Notes under the pieces: generated by a model | The model's input: only the letters and a program-made list of their open reading frames with translations | Databases searched by the model: none | What the model was told of the DNA's origin: nothing | Assembly (NCBI GenBank): GCA_004009845.1 | Contig: RMBW01000007.1 | Coordinates: forward strand, 434,001 to 498,000 | Reading direction: 5' to 3' | DNA: 64,000 nucleotides | From: Davidsoniella eucalypti | Taxonomy: Eukaryota > Ascomycota > Sordariomycetes > Microascales > Ceratocystidaceae | In this document: in pieces, positions 47,007-60,200 of the stretch | How the letters are laid out: each line of letters starts with the position of its first letter | Numbering within the stretch: the first letter of the stretch is position 1 | Translations under genes and position numbers: made by a program

Positions 47007-48796
47007 CTAAACGTGCTCGTGAGTGTTGGCCTCGCCAGCCTCCTCGGCCTTGATAGCGTGGCCCATATCAGCAGCGAAGGTAGTGGAAGGAACCCAGCTG
47101 GCCGAGTTGATAGGCGAGCACTCCTCCATCATGCGGTCGACCTGTTCGAGAGACAGACCCTTCATCTCGTATACGAAGAAGTAGGCGAAGAAGAGCGACA
47201 GTCCGCACAGCGAGCCCCAAACAAAGAAGACTTTGGCACCCAGGTTGGCAGAGTCCTTGTCGTCACCGACCATGTAGGGGGTGACAACAGCAATAATGGT
47301 GTTCCAGAACCAGTTGCTAGCAGTGGAAATACCGATACCGCGGGAACGGATAGGCAGAGGGAAAGCCTCACCGACAATGACCCAGGCGGCAGGACCCCAG
47401 GTGGTAGCAAAGAAGAAGATGTTGATACAAATGAAGGCGATCATGGCCTTGACGGCATTGTCGTCGTGCGCAGACTCACGGCCCTTGGTCACACCGATGA
47501 TGGCAACGATGAACTGGGCAACGATCATACCAACGGAACCCCAGATCAAGAGGAAGCGACGGCCAAAGCGCTCAATGGACCAGAAGGAGATGGGGGTTGA
47601 CAGCACGTTGACCAGAGTGGTCACCAGGGAGATCAGGAAGGCATTATCAATAGTACCCAGCTGCTGGAAGAAGGTAGTACCGAAGTAGAAGATGAAGTTG
47701 ATACCAGTAAGCTGCTGGCACATCTGCAGGACTATAGGGTGGGATGGAGTTAGTTATCTATCACGTCGTGTCACATTGTCTATAACAGAGACCAAGAGTT
47801 GACTTACAGGTACCGAGAATAGTACGGCGGAGGTTGGAGCTGGGCTTGGTGATTGAGCCGCTGAAGCAGTTGAACCACGAGTCGAAGTAGGTCTGCGAGG
47901 GGATAGCCTGCTGTTCGTACTCATGGTTGGCAATGATCTCGGCAAGCTCATCCTTGATGTATTCCGAGTCGACGGGCTGGCCACGAATGCGGGACAGAGC
48001 ACCAGCGGCATCTTCGACTCTACCCTTCTTGACATAGAAGCGAGGAGACTCGGCTATGACACAGTTAGTATAAGATATCCAAAGAAGGAAGGATAAACCG
48101 GCAGGACTTACGAAGGAAGAACAGGCCGCCGGCCAGGATGATAGCCCATAGGAATTGGATGCCAATAGGAATGCGGTAAGAGCCGGAGTCATTGCGCTTC
48201 TCGGTGGCGTAGACGACACAGTTGGCCAGAAGGATACCGATGGTAACGCAGAACTGGTAGCCGGCAACGAGAGCACCACGGATCTTACGAGGGGCAATCT
48301 CAGACATGTACAGGATGATAACAGCAGAAATGAAACCGACACCGAGACCAGCAACCAGACGACCGATGACGAAGAGCGCAGTCTGGTCGGTAGAAGAAAT
48401 CTGCAAAATGCAACCAATAGAGAAGATACCCGAGCCCATGATGATGGTAGGTCTGCGGCCGATCATATCAGCAACATCACCGCCAATCAGAGCGCCGAAG
48501 AAGGTGCCGCACGACAGAATCGAAGTGAATAGCGACTTCTTCCACGAAGGCAAGGCGAAGTCGGAGGCATCCATGCCGATCGGAGTGCGGTCCGGACTGC
48601 TCTCATCGTACTGGAAGCCGGTGTACAGACGCACAAAGTATGGCATGGCGAGCACACCGGACATCCAGCCGGTGTCGTAACCGAAGAAGATACCGCCAAA
48701 GGCAGCAAAAGCACAGGTTAGATAGGCTCGGAACGTGACAGGCGCTTCGATGCGCGACACGTCCGTGGTGCCCATGGGGACAACGCCGCCGCCCAT
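47007..48796 (-). CDS. MFS hexose transporter (sugar porter family)
   Basis: This is a plasma-membrane proton/sugar or facilitative monosaccharide transporter of 551 residues. The exons are 48112-48796, 47808-48053 and 47007-47731. Intron 1 (GTAAGT, TACTAAC branch, CATAG) rebuilds the PESPRFYV motif, and intron 2 (GTAAGT, AACTAAC branch, TATAG) rebuilds the TFLQMCQQLTGINFIFYFG segment of helix 7. Other sugar-porter marks are GYDTGWMSG in helix 1, DMIGRRPTI, GRLVAGLGVGFIS, SEIAPRKIRGAL, ERFGRRFLL and TWGPAAWVIVGEAFPLPIRSRG. Twelve membrane helices are expected. It resembles the fungal high-affinity glucose transporter group, but affinity cannot be read from the sequence. Codon use is strongly C-ending, suggesting high expression, and a TATA box lies about 230 bases upstream. 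Confidence 0.95.
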
Positions 48797-49025
48797 GGTG
48801 ACTAATGGGAGATGGGTTGTTTGTTTGCGTGGGAACTAGGGCGAAGAAGGGGGAAGCGTGTTCTGCCTAGGGCTTTTCTTGCTGGCTTTTTGCTTCTAGT
48901 TGGGGAGAGAATATAAAAGAAGAGTTGGGAGATGGAAGGAGGAACAAGAAGAAGAAAAAGAGGCTTGATGCTGGAGACGAGGTATCCAGAGAGATCGGAC
49001 TATCTAGGATGGGAATCACAGCAGA

Positions 49026-49032
49026 TTATATA
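49026..49032 (-). promoter_or_regulatory. TATA box candidate of the hexose transporter gene
   Basis: TATATAA on minus lies about 230 bases upstream of the ATG at 48796, with a purine-rich plus-strand leader between. Confidence 0.45.
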
Positions 49033-52000
49033 GAAATTCCCTAAACCGGGTGAGATCTGCTCTTGGCCTGACTGCAAATGTCATTCGTCGGCCAGAGCAC
49101 TTCTGAGTTGATATACCGTGTGCTGTCTCTGCTGTTGTCAGGGGAGGGGGGGGGTGTCGTATCTGCAATCTGCCCGCCAGTAGTTTTCTCTCAACCTTTT
49201 TCCACCTTATCCTGTTATATTTTATTTTCTATTAATCCGCTTAGTACAAGATCCTCTCTTCGTGCTAGCTATCTCTTTTTCCTCTTTCTCTTCGTTCTTT
49301 TCTTTGTCGATAGAACTTGCAGGCGTAATCTCGCACTTTTTGTTGCACGACAAATCGCTAAGCCAACCACTGCATCAAAATGTTTCCGCAGATTCTGATT
49401 GGTTTGGCTAGTCGATCAAGGCCTTGCTTTTGCTGTGTATCAAATAAGCTGAAGAGATGGGACAGGAAGTTGGTGGGGGGTGGCGCTATTCGGCCTTCGT
49501 ACGATTTCTACTCTCTTTTTCCTCTTTCACTTTTTACTTTACTTGTTGTTTTCTCGCGCTATTATAGCCGGGCCGGGCTCCATTGGGGCTTCAGTCAGTT
49601 CATTGGGCTGTTTAGTCATTCGCATCGCGTCTGCAACATACAACTAGCCTTGGTCTGGCTAGGCTGGCTGCTTCTAGAGCCAGCCAAAAAGTAAGACTAG
49701 ACAGCATTTAGTATGTTGCTGCGAGATTTCATGATCTCTAGACCCGGAGACACAACGTCAACAGAAGCTGCTTTTTGTACGCTGGTTCTGTCAAAATAAA
49801 CTCGACTAGCAGGTGCTCTAGAGCCCTGTGTTGGCCTGTGTACTAGCCATATCTACTAGTACATAGTACTAGTTCTCTCCAAATCTTCTCGCCTACTGTT
49901 CCCTCCACTCGGGCCAGTTTAGCTTGTCGTCTTCAATGCATCATAGCAGCGTTCCTCGACGTTGCAATGTTGAATTTCGGCCTGGCACAAGCAACTGCAG
50001 TTTGGATCCAGGCTAGTGGATGGGTAGATAGGCCTTGGGACCCAATATACAATCCTAATCTAAAGGACTGGCAGTGCTAGGCCGCTCTTCGAATAAACTG
50101 GACAGAAACAAAGCGGGCAAGTGGTGCGTTGCTGACATGCTTCAAGACCGCCGAAGGTCTGGCCGAAAAAGCAGTTGCTCGGTGCTACTTTGCTGGTGTT
50201 GTCTCTTTTTCTTTGTTGTGGTCTCCTTTAGTCTTCGTTCCGGGAGCGGCTTTTAGCTTAGCGATGGTTTTAGGCCGCTTTTTGCTGGAAATGCTTATGC
50301 TGGAGGCCAAGTCAAGTCACGAGGCCAGCCAGCTAGGACCGGCGAATTCCCAGCTCGGCTCGCGCTTGATTTGTTTTTCTCGTTTATTTTTTTCTTTTCT
50401 TCTAGCCTGTTCTGTCAGTGCTGCTTCTGTATCTCGGACCTTGTAATGACGCACAACGTAGTGTCTTGCGAGTCTATTGCTCTCTGTTTCCGGAAGCAGT
50501 TTCTTCCACACAACCGCCAGAGAGCTACATAGATTGGCACGTTGATTTACAATAGCAGAGCACCCCTATCCACAACATGACTTCTACTTTATCTATCTAT
50601 AGCAACAATTTCTGTCGCTCAGACATGGTGCTCGGGTCTTAGTTCACATCAGTCGGCTCATCTTGTTGCGGCACTACCAGAGTCGCACAGCAGAATTTGC
50701 TTCTCGTAAAAGCACGGCGCCGCATTGTCGGAAGGAGATGATACAGAGAAAGCCAGTTTATTTCGCCAAATATTCAAACACGAGGTCCTCCCTCACTTAA
50801 CGCCAATATAAGATAGGAGAAAATGGCCGAGGAATGTAGCTTTTTTCTGGGCTGAGGTTATCCCTATAGTACAGTCAAAAATGTGGAGTTCGGCGCCTTT
50901 GTTCCGCTGTAGTAGACAGAACAATCGCTCAACTCTTCAGAACTAAGCAGCTACCCCAGTTTTTAGCGGTAGAATCATACAATTCATGCCTTCCTTCCCT
51001 GGTACTTGCAAAGTTTGTGGGGAAAAAATGAAATGAATGGCGAAAAAAGAAAAAATCCCAGAAACAAAGATGGCAGGAAGCTCGAGCTTCTCCACAAACC
51101 ATTAGCGTAAAACTCAAGCGAGAGCCGCTTGTAATTGGTCGCTTGCAGAGAGACGCCCTCCAAGCGGTAATTGCTGTAATTACGTTGTGGAGGGCCTCGC
51201 CCAACCCTGGACCCTAATACAGATGCATATCCTGCTCGTAGCTAAATGCTAATTACCCGGCAAACTCGCCTTACTCAGACATGACTGTTTTTTTGGGTTT
51301 CTAGGCCGAGATCTTTAGCCTGCTCTAACTGCTTGCTCTCTTTACCCTTCTCGCGGCTTCGCGCTTTATTGCTCGTCAAAGTCGTAGTTCACCCCTCCCA
51401 AACGATCGCATACATCCGACACAACGCTATCTAAGACGATACAATGTAATGCCATACAATGCACCACTACGTACGCAGCAATGTCATGTGGTCTTCGCTG
51501 TTGCATCTATGCAATGAAGTGATCCTGAAAGCTAACTGGAGCGTTCAATATCCCTGTTTTGGCTATTAGTCTCGGTTGGCTATCGTATAATGCTGTGCAT
51601 CTCTATTTCCCTTGCTTGAGAAGCAGCACGCCGGCATCTTGCTATTTTGTTGGGTTGACATAGTTTGCCGCTTACCCTCCTTCTTCCCCTTCGTCGGTGG
51701 CCTGGGCCGACTCATAATAAGCGCCTTATAGAGACATATGTCACTAGTCCCTTGTACCCCAACTGCCTCGTGATATCTTCATCCACTATGTGTGCGGTCT
51801 TACAGTGGTCTTATTATCCCGCTCGCTGATCTAAGATACCAGACTCCACATTTTCATAGCTCTGTAGCTCCATCAGATTAGTGAATAATAATAAAATAAA
51901 AGTCTAGACTCCCTTGTCTTGGAACTTCAATACATGTCTTCCCTACACCGAGATGAATAAGAACAAGCTACACTAGATACATACAAGTATACAAACAAGC

Positions 52001-55000
52001 TTTGGTCTGCTCTTGGCATAGAAACAGCTCATACATCATACACATAAACAAGTAGATAAGGCAAAGGATATGAGTGAAAAGAAAGAATTAGCCGAGACAC
52101 CTGGCACTTGGCTTGGCAATAAGTGAGCTGGAGTTTAAGACTGAAGAATACAGATAAGAAGAGGTAGCAAAGCCAGCCTTCCCCGGATTGTCGCTGTCTT
52201 GTCTGTTACGAGACCCATTGAATAAAGAAATAGCCCCAACAAGGAACCATATGTATATAGCTTAGCCAAACCATACAATACCAATACGAAGAAAAAAAGA
52301 AAAGAAAAAATACTGCTACATTGTTGCTTCTCCGCATTTTAAAGTCTCCGCGTTGAAAGAGCTGGTCCCAGGAAATAAAAATAAAGAACACTATTTCCCC
52401 ACGTTGATCATTTCGCCGCGAATTTGGCCGCTCGTTTAGAGTTCGCCGCGCTTACTAAATAAACTAAGATCTTATAATTTCTCTCTCTATTTTTTCTTGT
52501 TATTTGAACAAGCCCAAGAGCTCGGGCTTTGAAGGCCACATGGCCCCAAGGTTTCGTCCATCTTTTGTTAGTTTATAGCGTGCTTTCTCTAAGAAAAAAA
52601 AAGACTACAAAGTAATTCCGGGGGAGAAAGGAACCCAAGAGGGCTTTACTTCCGCCCTTGATTCTTTTTCTTCCCTTTATTTCTTCGAATTGAAATCCAG
52701 GCCAGATCATTCCTACGGATATGAACGTGCCCAAGCGAGATCTGTTTTCGTCTCTTGGAATTCTTGGAATACAACGTCTAAGTCATGAGTTTGGGTATCA
52801 CCGTCCTTGCATACAAATATAATCACTGTATTCTACAACACTTCAGAGTCCAAGTTGATGTTGGAACCTCAATATAGTGCCTCCGCGTGCTGATTAAAAC
52901 TTACACATTCTACAGACTCATCGACTTATACAACTCCATCGGGCCTAGTCTTGTCAAAAACGTCTTCTATCATAGCGTGCCCTGCCTTTTTGCAAGTCAC
53001 ATGGACGACTAACTCGTTTTTTTATTTTTATTATACACAAACTATTGCCTTTGGGGAAAGAGAGAGACATCTGGGGAAAAGAGAGTTTAATATGCGTCGC
53101 ATCATAACAAACTGAGTGGTCAGGCGTTTTTTTCTACACCCTCCCCCCTCATTTTAGTTATTTCCCCCGGATTTCAGTTAGTTAGTTATTGTAGCCAACT
53201 ACTAGTTGGAATGCAGACAAGGAAATCGGCCCGATTAACTTCGAACCTTAACTTGATTAATGGTGTAGTGTGGTAGCAATGGTGCAATGTCGCTTCTGAT
53301 ATCTTACTTGCACCCGCTGATTTTGCTATAGCTTACCTGTCAGGCGGTATTGGTCGTATGTATGTATGTACGATACGTAGATACATATAACAATACAGTT
53401 GGACCAATGAATTTTTGGGATTGACTATGTAACATACAAGGTAAGCCGGACATCGACGGCCAGACTCATGCGGCTATGTCATTACTTGTGCTGTTTGTCT
53501 AACAGGAGTAGATACATACGATACCTTACAGCCGAGAAAGGCAATATTGATATATCAGCGCCATACATCCTACATGTTGCTGTGACATTATACTCGGAAT
53601 TTAAACCAACTCGGCGCCATCCCCTCCTGTAGGTTCAGCCCCCAAGTATCGTTGAACATATCTATCATGACTTGGCACTGCATGCATTAGCCTACTGATA
53701 GTGCTGGTTTGATTCTATCTACTGTTGTCACTGCAGGCTCACACATCAGAAGCAGACGTCTTACGCCATGACTAACGAATTCCTGATGTGGTTGTCTGCA
53801 TCGGCAAGACTACGGGCATAGCAAATGATTTCATGTTGTATCTCGCGCTATCTTTCTGTCTGCATTTTGGCCTATGTTTGCCAGAGAATAACTTTCCCAC
53901 TGAATATATATCCCAAAGGTTGAAGAAGATAAATATTCGTATAATCTTGAAAAGAGTTGCACCGAACGCCTCCAAAGCCCAACAACTTCTTGCAACTGAA
54001 AGCATGCTATTCTAGTTGCATGGTTGCTAGAGTGACTCTCTGTAGCATAGCGTTCGTGACTTGAGCCTAAATAAACAGGACAGACAAAGTCTGGGGAATG
54101 TACTATTTGCTCTGTATCTCTAGATTGGCACTGGATTATGTTTGCCCCAGATTCTACCACCATACCATGGGGAATATAAGGACCCATCAAAGCGTTTTTA
54201 GTTTAATCACGGAGACTCCCAAACAAGCAACTTTCATCCTTTGTTTGATGTGATTGTCACGTCTATGGAGTGGCCAGATTCTGGACTATTCCTGATCCTA
54301 CCTGCTCTTACTCTTCTCTCCACCATAGCTCCCTGATTTAATATTACTTTTTTTTTTTGCCCTAGTTCGATGTATTGTAAGCAATGACTACGTCTGAGCT
54401 AAATTGCACAACAGAGAACTCAAGTGGGTTATTGGAACAGTTGCTTGTTAGTGTAATTAAGAAATCGGGACATAGCTTCTGACTATAGAAAGTTCCCTAT
54501 CATATGATGTCCGTGCTAGGAGCAGCAGATGAACAACGCGTTTTTGACATGACATTTTGAAGCGAGTAAGTCTATCGTCACATGATTCGGTGCCATAATA
54601 TTCCTTTTCATGTATTTGGCAGGATTTGCCAAGCTTGGTGTTCATAAGATAGTTTAGTTCGTGACCTGTTTGACATTGACTAACAGTAGGGTTAGTTCTA
54701 CCAGAATTATGCTACAGATAGGGTTGAACTCACAATGTAGGGTTATGTACTGAGAGGCCGGGAATTACACCATCATGGACTAGTCCGTACATATGAAATC
54801 ATTTTCAACAACACCGAAGTACCTACTTAAACATGCCCCTCCTATCTAGTCACCTACCATTGGTCGGGCCGTAAAACTACCCATACTTCGCCTTGAACTT
54901 TACACATGTATGTCTGCCTGATGGTGGTTTGAACGTTACACGATGAGTGAAAGATGGGGATCTTCCCGAGATGGGGGGCTACACCTTGTATTGGCTCTAG

Positions 55001-56541
55001 GTGACGTAAGAGCTGCAAGATATCATGGAATCGGTATCTATGATTAGCTATATTTGAGCTGAAGTCAATATGTGCTAAAGAGAATGGGACTGCAGTGTAG
55101 GGGAAGTGATGACGCTATACTATCAACGAAGAAAGATGTGTATGATATACGTAACATGTATGTCCATTTTCGACATCTTCCTCTTTGCACTTTCTGTAAG
55201 CAACAAGCGATAATCAAGGCGAGTGCAACCATACTTATACATGGCTACGTTACAAAGATGACTTAGTAAGTTGCAGGTTGCCCTCATAAATACTACCGAT
55301 AGAGATGATCTCCAATTCTATGGCAAGTGGGATGCGGAGTAAGTCAGTCATCCGCCAAAGTAAGATAAAATGGATATAAACGTAAGCTTGGGGTTCATAT
55401 TGCTTAGTTGTATCGATATACATATACTATTAAGCTCCCTACGGAATATATCGACTGGGACGCTAGCACCTTCAATGTTATGGCATCTACTGATATATAC
55501 GCGATATATATTAGTTCGACTAATACGTATGTTGTTTAGTCTCACAAACAAGTTGCACAAGCATATACCAACAGTCATGGTAACTGTCAAACATATATAC
55601 CCTCTATCATTAGCACTATGTATAATACTAACGTTTGCATAGTACACATGTCACAAAGTATCTGCGTACTGTGGAACATACGGTCATTACTATATAAGAT
55701 ATGAGAAACACTATGGCTACACTGTATCGGCATAGCAATTTGAGTTTGCGCTGATTTATCCTTGCCATAGTCCATAATACACTGTGATATAGCATTATAG
55801 TAATGCCAAGACTGTCAACATATTGGCCTTGTCTTAAACCGGCAGTCCTAACTTGACTGAAAATACTTGATATCCAAGGCCAAGAGATCGCCATGCTTTG
55901 GTGGCTGCTTATGTGCAGACCAATTGACAGAATAGGACATGTCACAAATAAAAAGGAATCAAAGTTATAGCAAAAGCAAAAGTTGAAAACACTCAAGGTA
56001 CGTTGTATATTATTATGTACGGACTCTTTCCCTCAAGATCACCAAAAGAAAGCGATCTTTTATATATGTTCCAATGGACACTTTACCGACGCAAGAACAA
56101 AGGTGTTTCTCTATCTATGTGCAGGTGATAGAAACAAGGACAGAGTGTAGATGGAGCTCTAAAGTGGGCAGATGAATCGCCACAAAAACAGAAATACTAA
56201 TAGAACAAATAGACGACAATCACCATGAGATTGAGGAGAGGTATCAGAAAACAGCAAGAAAAGAGACCGACAAGACTCAATAGCCTCGGTCCAAACCCTA
56301 CTGCACAAAGCCAAAGAGTGCAAAGGAACCCCTAACTCACAAGCGCCGGCATGATGTCGTAGAAGATTATCAACAGAATAAAGAAAGTAGATTAAGGGGC
56401 GCAGCGATTTCCAAAGTAGCGACAGACTGAAGACCTTGTAGATTGCGTTATCGTCATCTAAGCTGTGCTGAATGGCGGACATCTCAGGTATGTGCACGTC
56501 CGCCCGGGTCACAAACGGAGGAGCAAGTGCCCAAGACCGCT
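49033..56541. other. Large gene-free stretch between the hexose transporter and the secreted protein gene
   Basis: From about 49050 to 49700, and again at 50170-50430, the plus strand is pyrimidine-rich like a leader divergent from the transporter, but no coding exon follows. Further on there are A-runs (51880-52700), a (GTAT)n tract near 53356, and three TAGGGTT motifs within 60 bases at 54687-54744. No protein-coding gene or RNA gene is recognised. Part of 56160-56541 is likely the 3' region of the secreted-protein gene. Confidence 0.5.
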
Positions 56542-57087
56542 TTAGATCAGCTTGGCAGTGGGAGCACCGCAGCTGGTAGCATTGCCAACAGCGGCACCGT
56601 AGACGCAGTAGTACTGGTCCAGGTCGTAGGCCCAGCTCAGGGAGTTGAACTCGACATCGAAGCGGTTGATCTTCCACTGGCTCTCCTCCTGGACGGTGGA
56701 CAGGATGGTCATACCGCGGACGGTGCGGCCCAGACCGAAGGTGGAGTTCCAGATGAAGGCAATGTGAGTGCAGTCGACCACGGGGGTACCGATCTGGAGA
56801 GGAGTGCCGGGCTGGTTCAGCTGGGCATACTCAAAGGTGGTGCGGTTGAAGGTGTAGCCGTCCGAGGGGGCGGTGGGGTTGATGAAGGTGTTGATGCTCT
56901 GCGAGTAGCTGTGGAAGTCATCAGTCAGGTACTTGGCGGCAAGGTCGCTGGTGAAGTAGCCGATCATGTTGGCATAGGCGTCGACCAGCTCAGTGGAATC
57001 GGTCTTGGTCAGGCACGTGCACTTGGTAGCGGCGGCCATGGCCGAGGTGGCCAGAGTGACCATGGAAGCAATGGTGGAGAAACGCAT
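56542..57087 (-). CDS. Small secreted protein with an NTF2-like fold
   Basis: One exon encodes 181 residues. Residues 1-18 form a signal peptide (hydrophobic core and a cleavage site near SAMA-AATK). The mature protein resembles a fungal family of secreted NTF2-like proteins. The marks are CLTKTD near the N-terminus followed by a helix with DLAAKYLTDDFHSYSQSINTFI, a central strand with a conserved Cys (VVDCTHIAFIW), and a closing FDVEFNSLSWAYDL. It has five Cys (two adjacent as CTC at 23-25) and three N-glycosylation sequons (NRT, NST, NAT). The biochemical role of the family is unknown. Codon use is strongly C-ending, implying high expression. A canonical TATA box is 165 bases upstream, and the leader is purine-rich on plus. 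Confidence 0.85.
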   Translation of the reverse strand: MRFSTIASMVTLATSAMAAATKCTCLTKTDSTELVDAYANMIGYFTSDLAAKYLTDDFHSYSQSINTFINPTAPSDGYTFNRTTFEYAQLNQPGTPLQIGTPVVDCTHIAFIWNSTFGLGRTVRGMTILSTVQEESQWKINRFDVEFNSLSWAYDLDQYYCVYGAAVGNATSCGAPTAKLI

Positions 57088-57251
57088 TTTGAAGTATTAA
57101 GATATTATCAGGAAGACGACTTAGGGGTCTTGTCTAGTTATGCAGAAGCAAAGGCAAAGATGAACGAGTGAGGTGAGTTGGGCTGTAGAAGGCAGGCTGC
57201 GGGGTGAAGAGAGAAGGAGGAAGAAGAGCTTGAGTGGGAGCGGAGCCAGCT

Positions 57252-57259
57252 CTTATATA
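57252..57259 (-). promoter_or_regulatory. TATA box of the secreted protein gene
   Basis: TATATAAG on minus lies about 165 bases upstream of the ATG at 57087, an excellent match in position and sequence. Confidence 0.6.
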
Positions 57260-60200
57260 GCTAGAAAACGTCGTATATGCAGACGAGCTGACCTTGGAGT
57301 TCGAATCGAGACTAGGCTAGAGAAGAGAGAACGAGAGTGTGAGTGTGAGTGAGCCAACACAGTCTGTTGAGTCCCCTCCCCTTGTCTGACCGGAACCATT
57401 ATTGGACGCTTCGTAGCCCCCCCCCCCCCCCCCATAGTGTCTCCCTTCCTGACATCTTTCTCGTGTTTTTCTTCTTCATTTGATGGCTGCTCGCTTTCGT
57501 TGAGTGTTGGACAACATTGGAAGGCTTTTCATGGCGGTCTAGATCCTGTCTCTACACATAGAATATCCCGGAAGATGTAATCAGGAAATTAGCACATACT
57601 TCCGGGGCGAATGTGATAATAGGAGAAGAAGAATTTTGTACATGTGCTTCCCCAACAGGAGGCAACAAGAGGTGGACAGCGTACTTCTGGCGCTCTATGA
57701 CCCAGCTAGTTGGCCACCCCGTCTCGCCGATACGTTGAATAAGAGCCGATTAGCCAAGGGGCAATGAGACTGAATGCACTCACTGAGAGAATTCACTAGA
57801 AAGAAACAATGCCATTGTGATTGCAAAGACATTAATCAAAGTGTCCGAGAAGTAGACCTGGAGCTGAATACTTAACTCGGTTAGCAAGCCTCATTAGAGT
57901 ATAATCAGCAAACACAAGGTAAAGCCTCCTACAAACTGTTCGTACCAGGCCCAGGCGGTCGCCGGTGCCCAAAATACCAGCAAGCGAGCACTACATTAGC
58001 TTGTGGAACAGTGCCAAAGGAGCGTTTCTTTCATCGGGACACCGTCGGGGGAACACGACATTACAACAGCTTTAGAATATGAACAGCACTATAAGTCGCA
58101 ATATCAGGCCTATTAGTGGAAACAGTGGTGGGCGGCGATGCTACCTATAAGACTAGAGTAGGAATTGCAGAAACATTTTTGATTCTCTAGTATCTCACCT
58201 ACTTCGTATATCATGCCAGTCAGGCCAAGGCTGTGTGATGAGATGTCAGCAAACAAACAGTGAGAAAGCAAGCGATATGTTCCGGCTGTCTGCCTGTGGC
58301 TAGCAAGCTGACTAGCTCATTTCATGACATATGGCCATCGTGATTGCATTTAATGTAAACTTACAGTTACTTACATGTATTACTACATGATGGTGTGTTA
58401 ATAATAGCCTGCCGATATGTTAATTCCGAAGCTAGTCATGCAAAGCAATAATAATGTGCGGAAGACCGGCCTACCATTGGCCCAACGTGGCAAGAACATG
58501 CTTATTTTCGGAGACTACGGCACGGCTACTTTACCAGCAGCACTCAATAGCAGAAAAGGTCGGGCTTAAGGGTAGCATCAGGCTTTTGTAAACGAGGTTA
58601 GCGCTACGCCAAAGACAGGGCGACCTGAAGTCTTTCTCCCAGGAATGATACCTGATCAGGACTTGATAACCTTGTTACCATATATTAGCCATTGGAGATG
58701 GTATTATTGGCACTCATGGCGTTTGGCTGCATGTAGTTGTGTATTAAAAGTCGTTAACTAAGCAGCATGGGGCGTTATTGCGCCTGACATATAGTGGCTG
58801 ATAAAACATGCTTACGCTTCTTAAGACAAGCCATGTGTCCAAAGTACAGGGCAGAATTCGTCGAGCAGATGAAATATCGGATGTGTGGTCTTTTTTTTTT
58901 GCGACGACTGGTCTAGGTCCCTAATAGTAAGGTCTAGCAGGCCATCGATATTCGCTGTGGCTTGCCTGAGCCGAGACTGCTACGCTGAATAATAGTACTC
59001 ACAGTGCAGAAGCTCGAAGTGCCGTCTTGTGAGTAGCCTAACGATGTAACGGGGCCCACGGAATATACTCACACACTAACTAGCGGTGATCGTTGCTGGT
59101 CTAGGAATCTGCAAACTCATGGGTCTTCTGGCGGTTAGTATGAGCCTTCAATATCATTTCTGATCCAGCGAGAGAGCTTTGTCAACAATCTTATTTGCAT
59201 CGCTGTCTTCGCATCACAGATTATATGAAGACAAAAAAGCAATTCTGCACAAACCCCTGGAGATTGCGCCTGCATGGCTCAACACAAGCTGATACATGGT
59301 GGGAAATTCATCTAAGACCCTGCTCCCAAGGTACTCACTCATAAGTTGATTCAATAGACGACGTACAGGTAGGTCGACAACCGCTATATCTGTAAATGTG
59401 CTCAAGATGGTTACTGTAGTACGTACCTGTTTTCATGGTAAAATGTGGTCGCTATGCATCGGTAATATCGGCACGGACTCGAACTGCATGTATGAAAGAA
59501 GTATCAAGACTGCGATAGCTTCAGTTAGCTGAGGTGCGGAGCAAGCGAGCCCTTGCATATGCTGCAGCTGGCCTTGAAATCATGCTCAAAGGCCCTCTCC
59601 AAGGCCCTCGCCGCTTGGGTTTGGTCTCATTTGCAAAATTGATACGATTAACACCAACTAGTAGCCCGGCGGTGTATACGCTAGACAATAAACAGTACAG
59701 TAGCGACGTCTGAAGCCAGCTGCAATTCCTGAACAGGATATGGATCTGTCTCTGTCCTTCCCTCAAGGATCTTCCTACAAGACCTTCGGGGCCTTGATCG
59801 ATGGTTGTACGCCGAAATGGCTCAAGGGCTTAACCCCGTAGTGATATGTCTGCTTGTGAAAGCACCTGGAAGCGTGATTAGCGGGCTTGGAGGCCAAGAG
59901 GTTGTTTAGCTGAGGACGAACTCATGGCAAATCTACATCGCATTGAGCGACACATCTCTCGGTCCTCGGGTTTCTCAATATAATCTGTGCGCGTTCGTTG
60001 TCGCACAGTGATGGGAAATATTGTACTCGGACTTGCTCCAGACTTGCAACATCTGGCGAAACCCAACGACTTACTTCGAATTGGCTTGCATGTTCTAGTT
60101 TTTGGATCGGTACCGATATTACCGATGCGCCATTGTCTTTCCAGCAAATTGAATCAAACTATATTCCAAGGCGTGCCGAGTCATACAAGCCAGATCAACA

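Noticed and set aside
56443..57171. Plus-strand open frame of 242 codons over the secreted-protein gene
   Set aside because: It is antisense to a real gene with signal peptide and family motifs, and it arises from codon bias. The same applies to the plus frames at 46977-47600 and 48155-48532 over the hexose transporter.
57417..57433. Run of 17 C
   Set aside because: A simple homopolymer. It may be partly a sequencing artefact and shows no associated structure.
59465..59490. B-box-like sequence (GTTCGAGTCC on minus)
   Set aside because: The neighbouring bases do not form a T-stem and no acceptor or D-arm can be folded.
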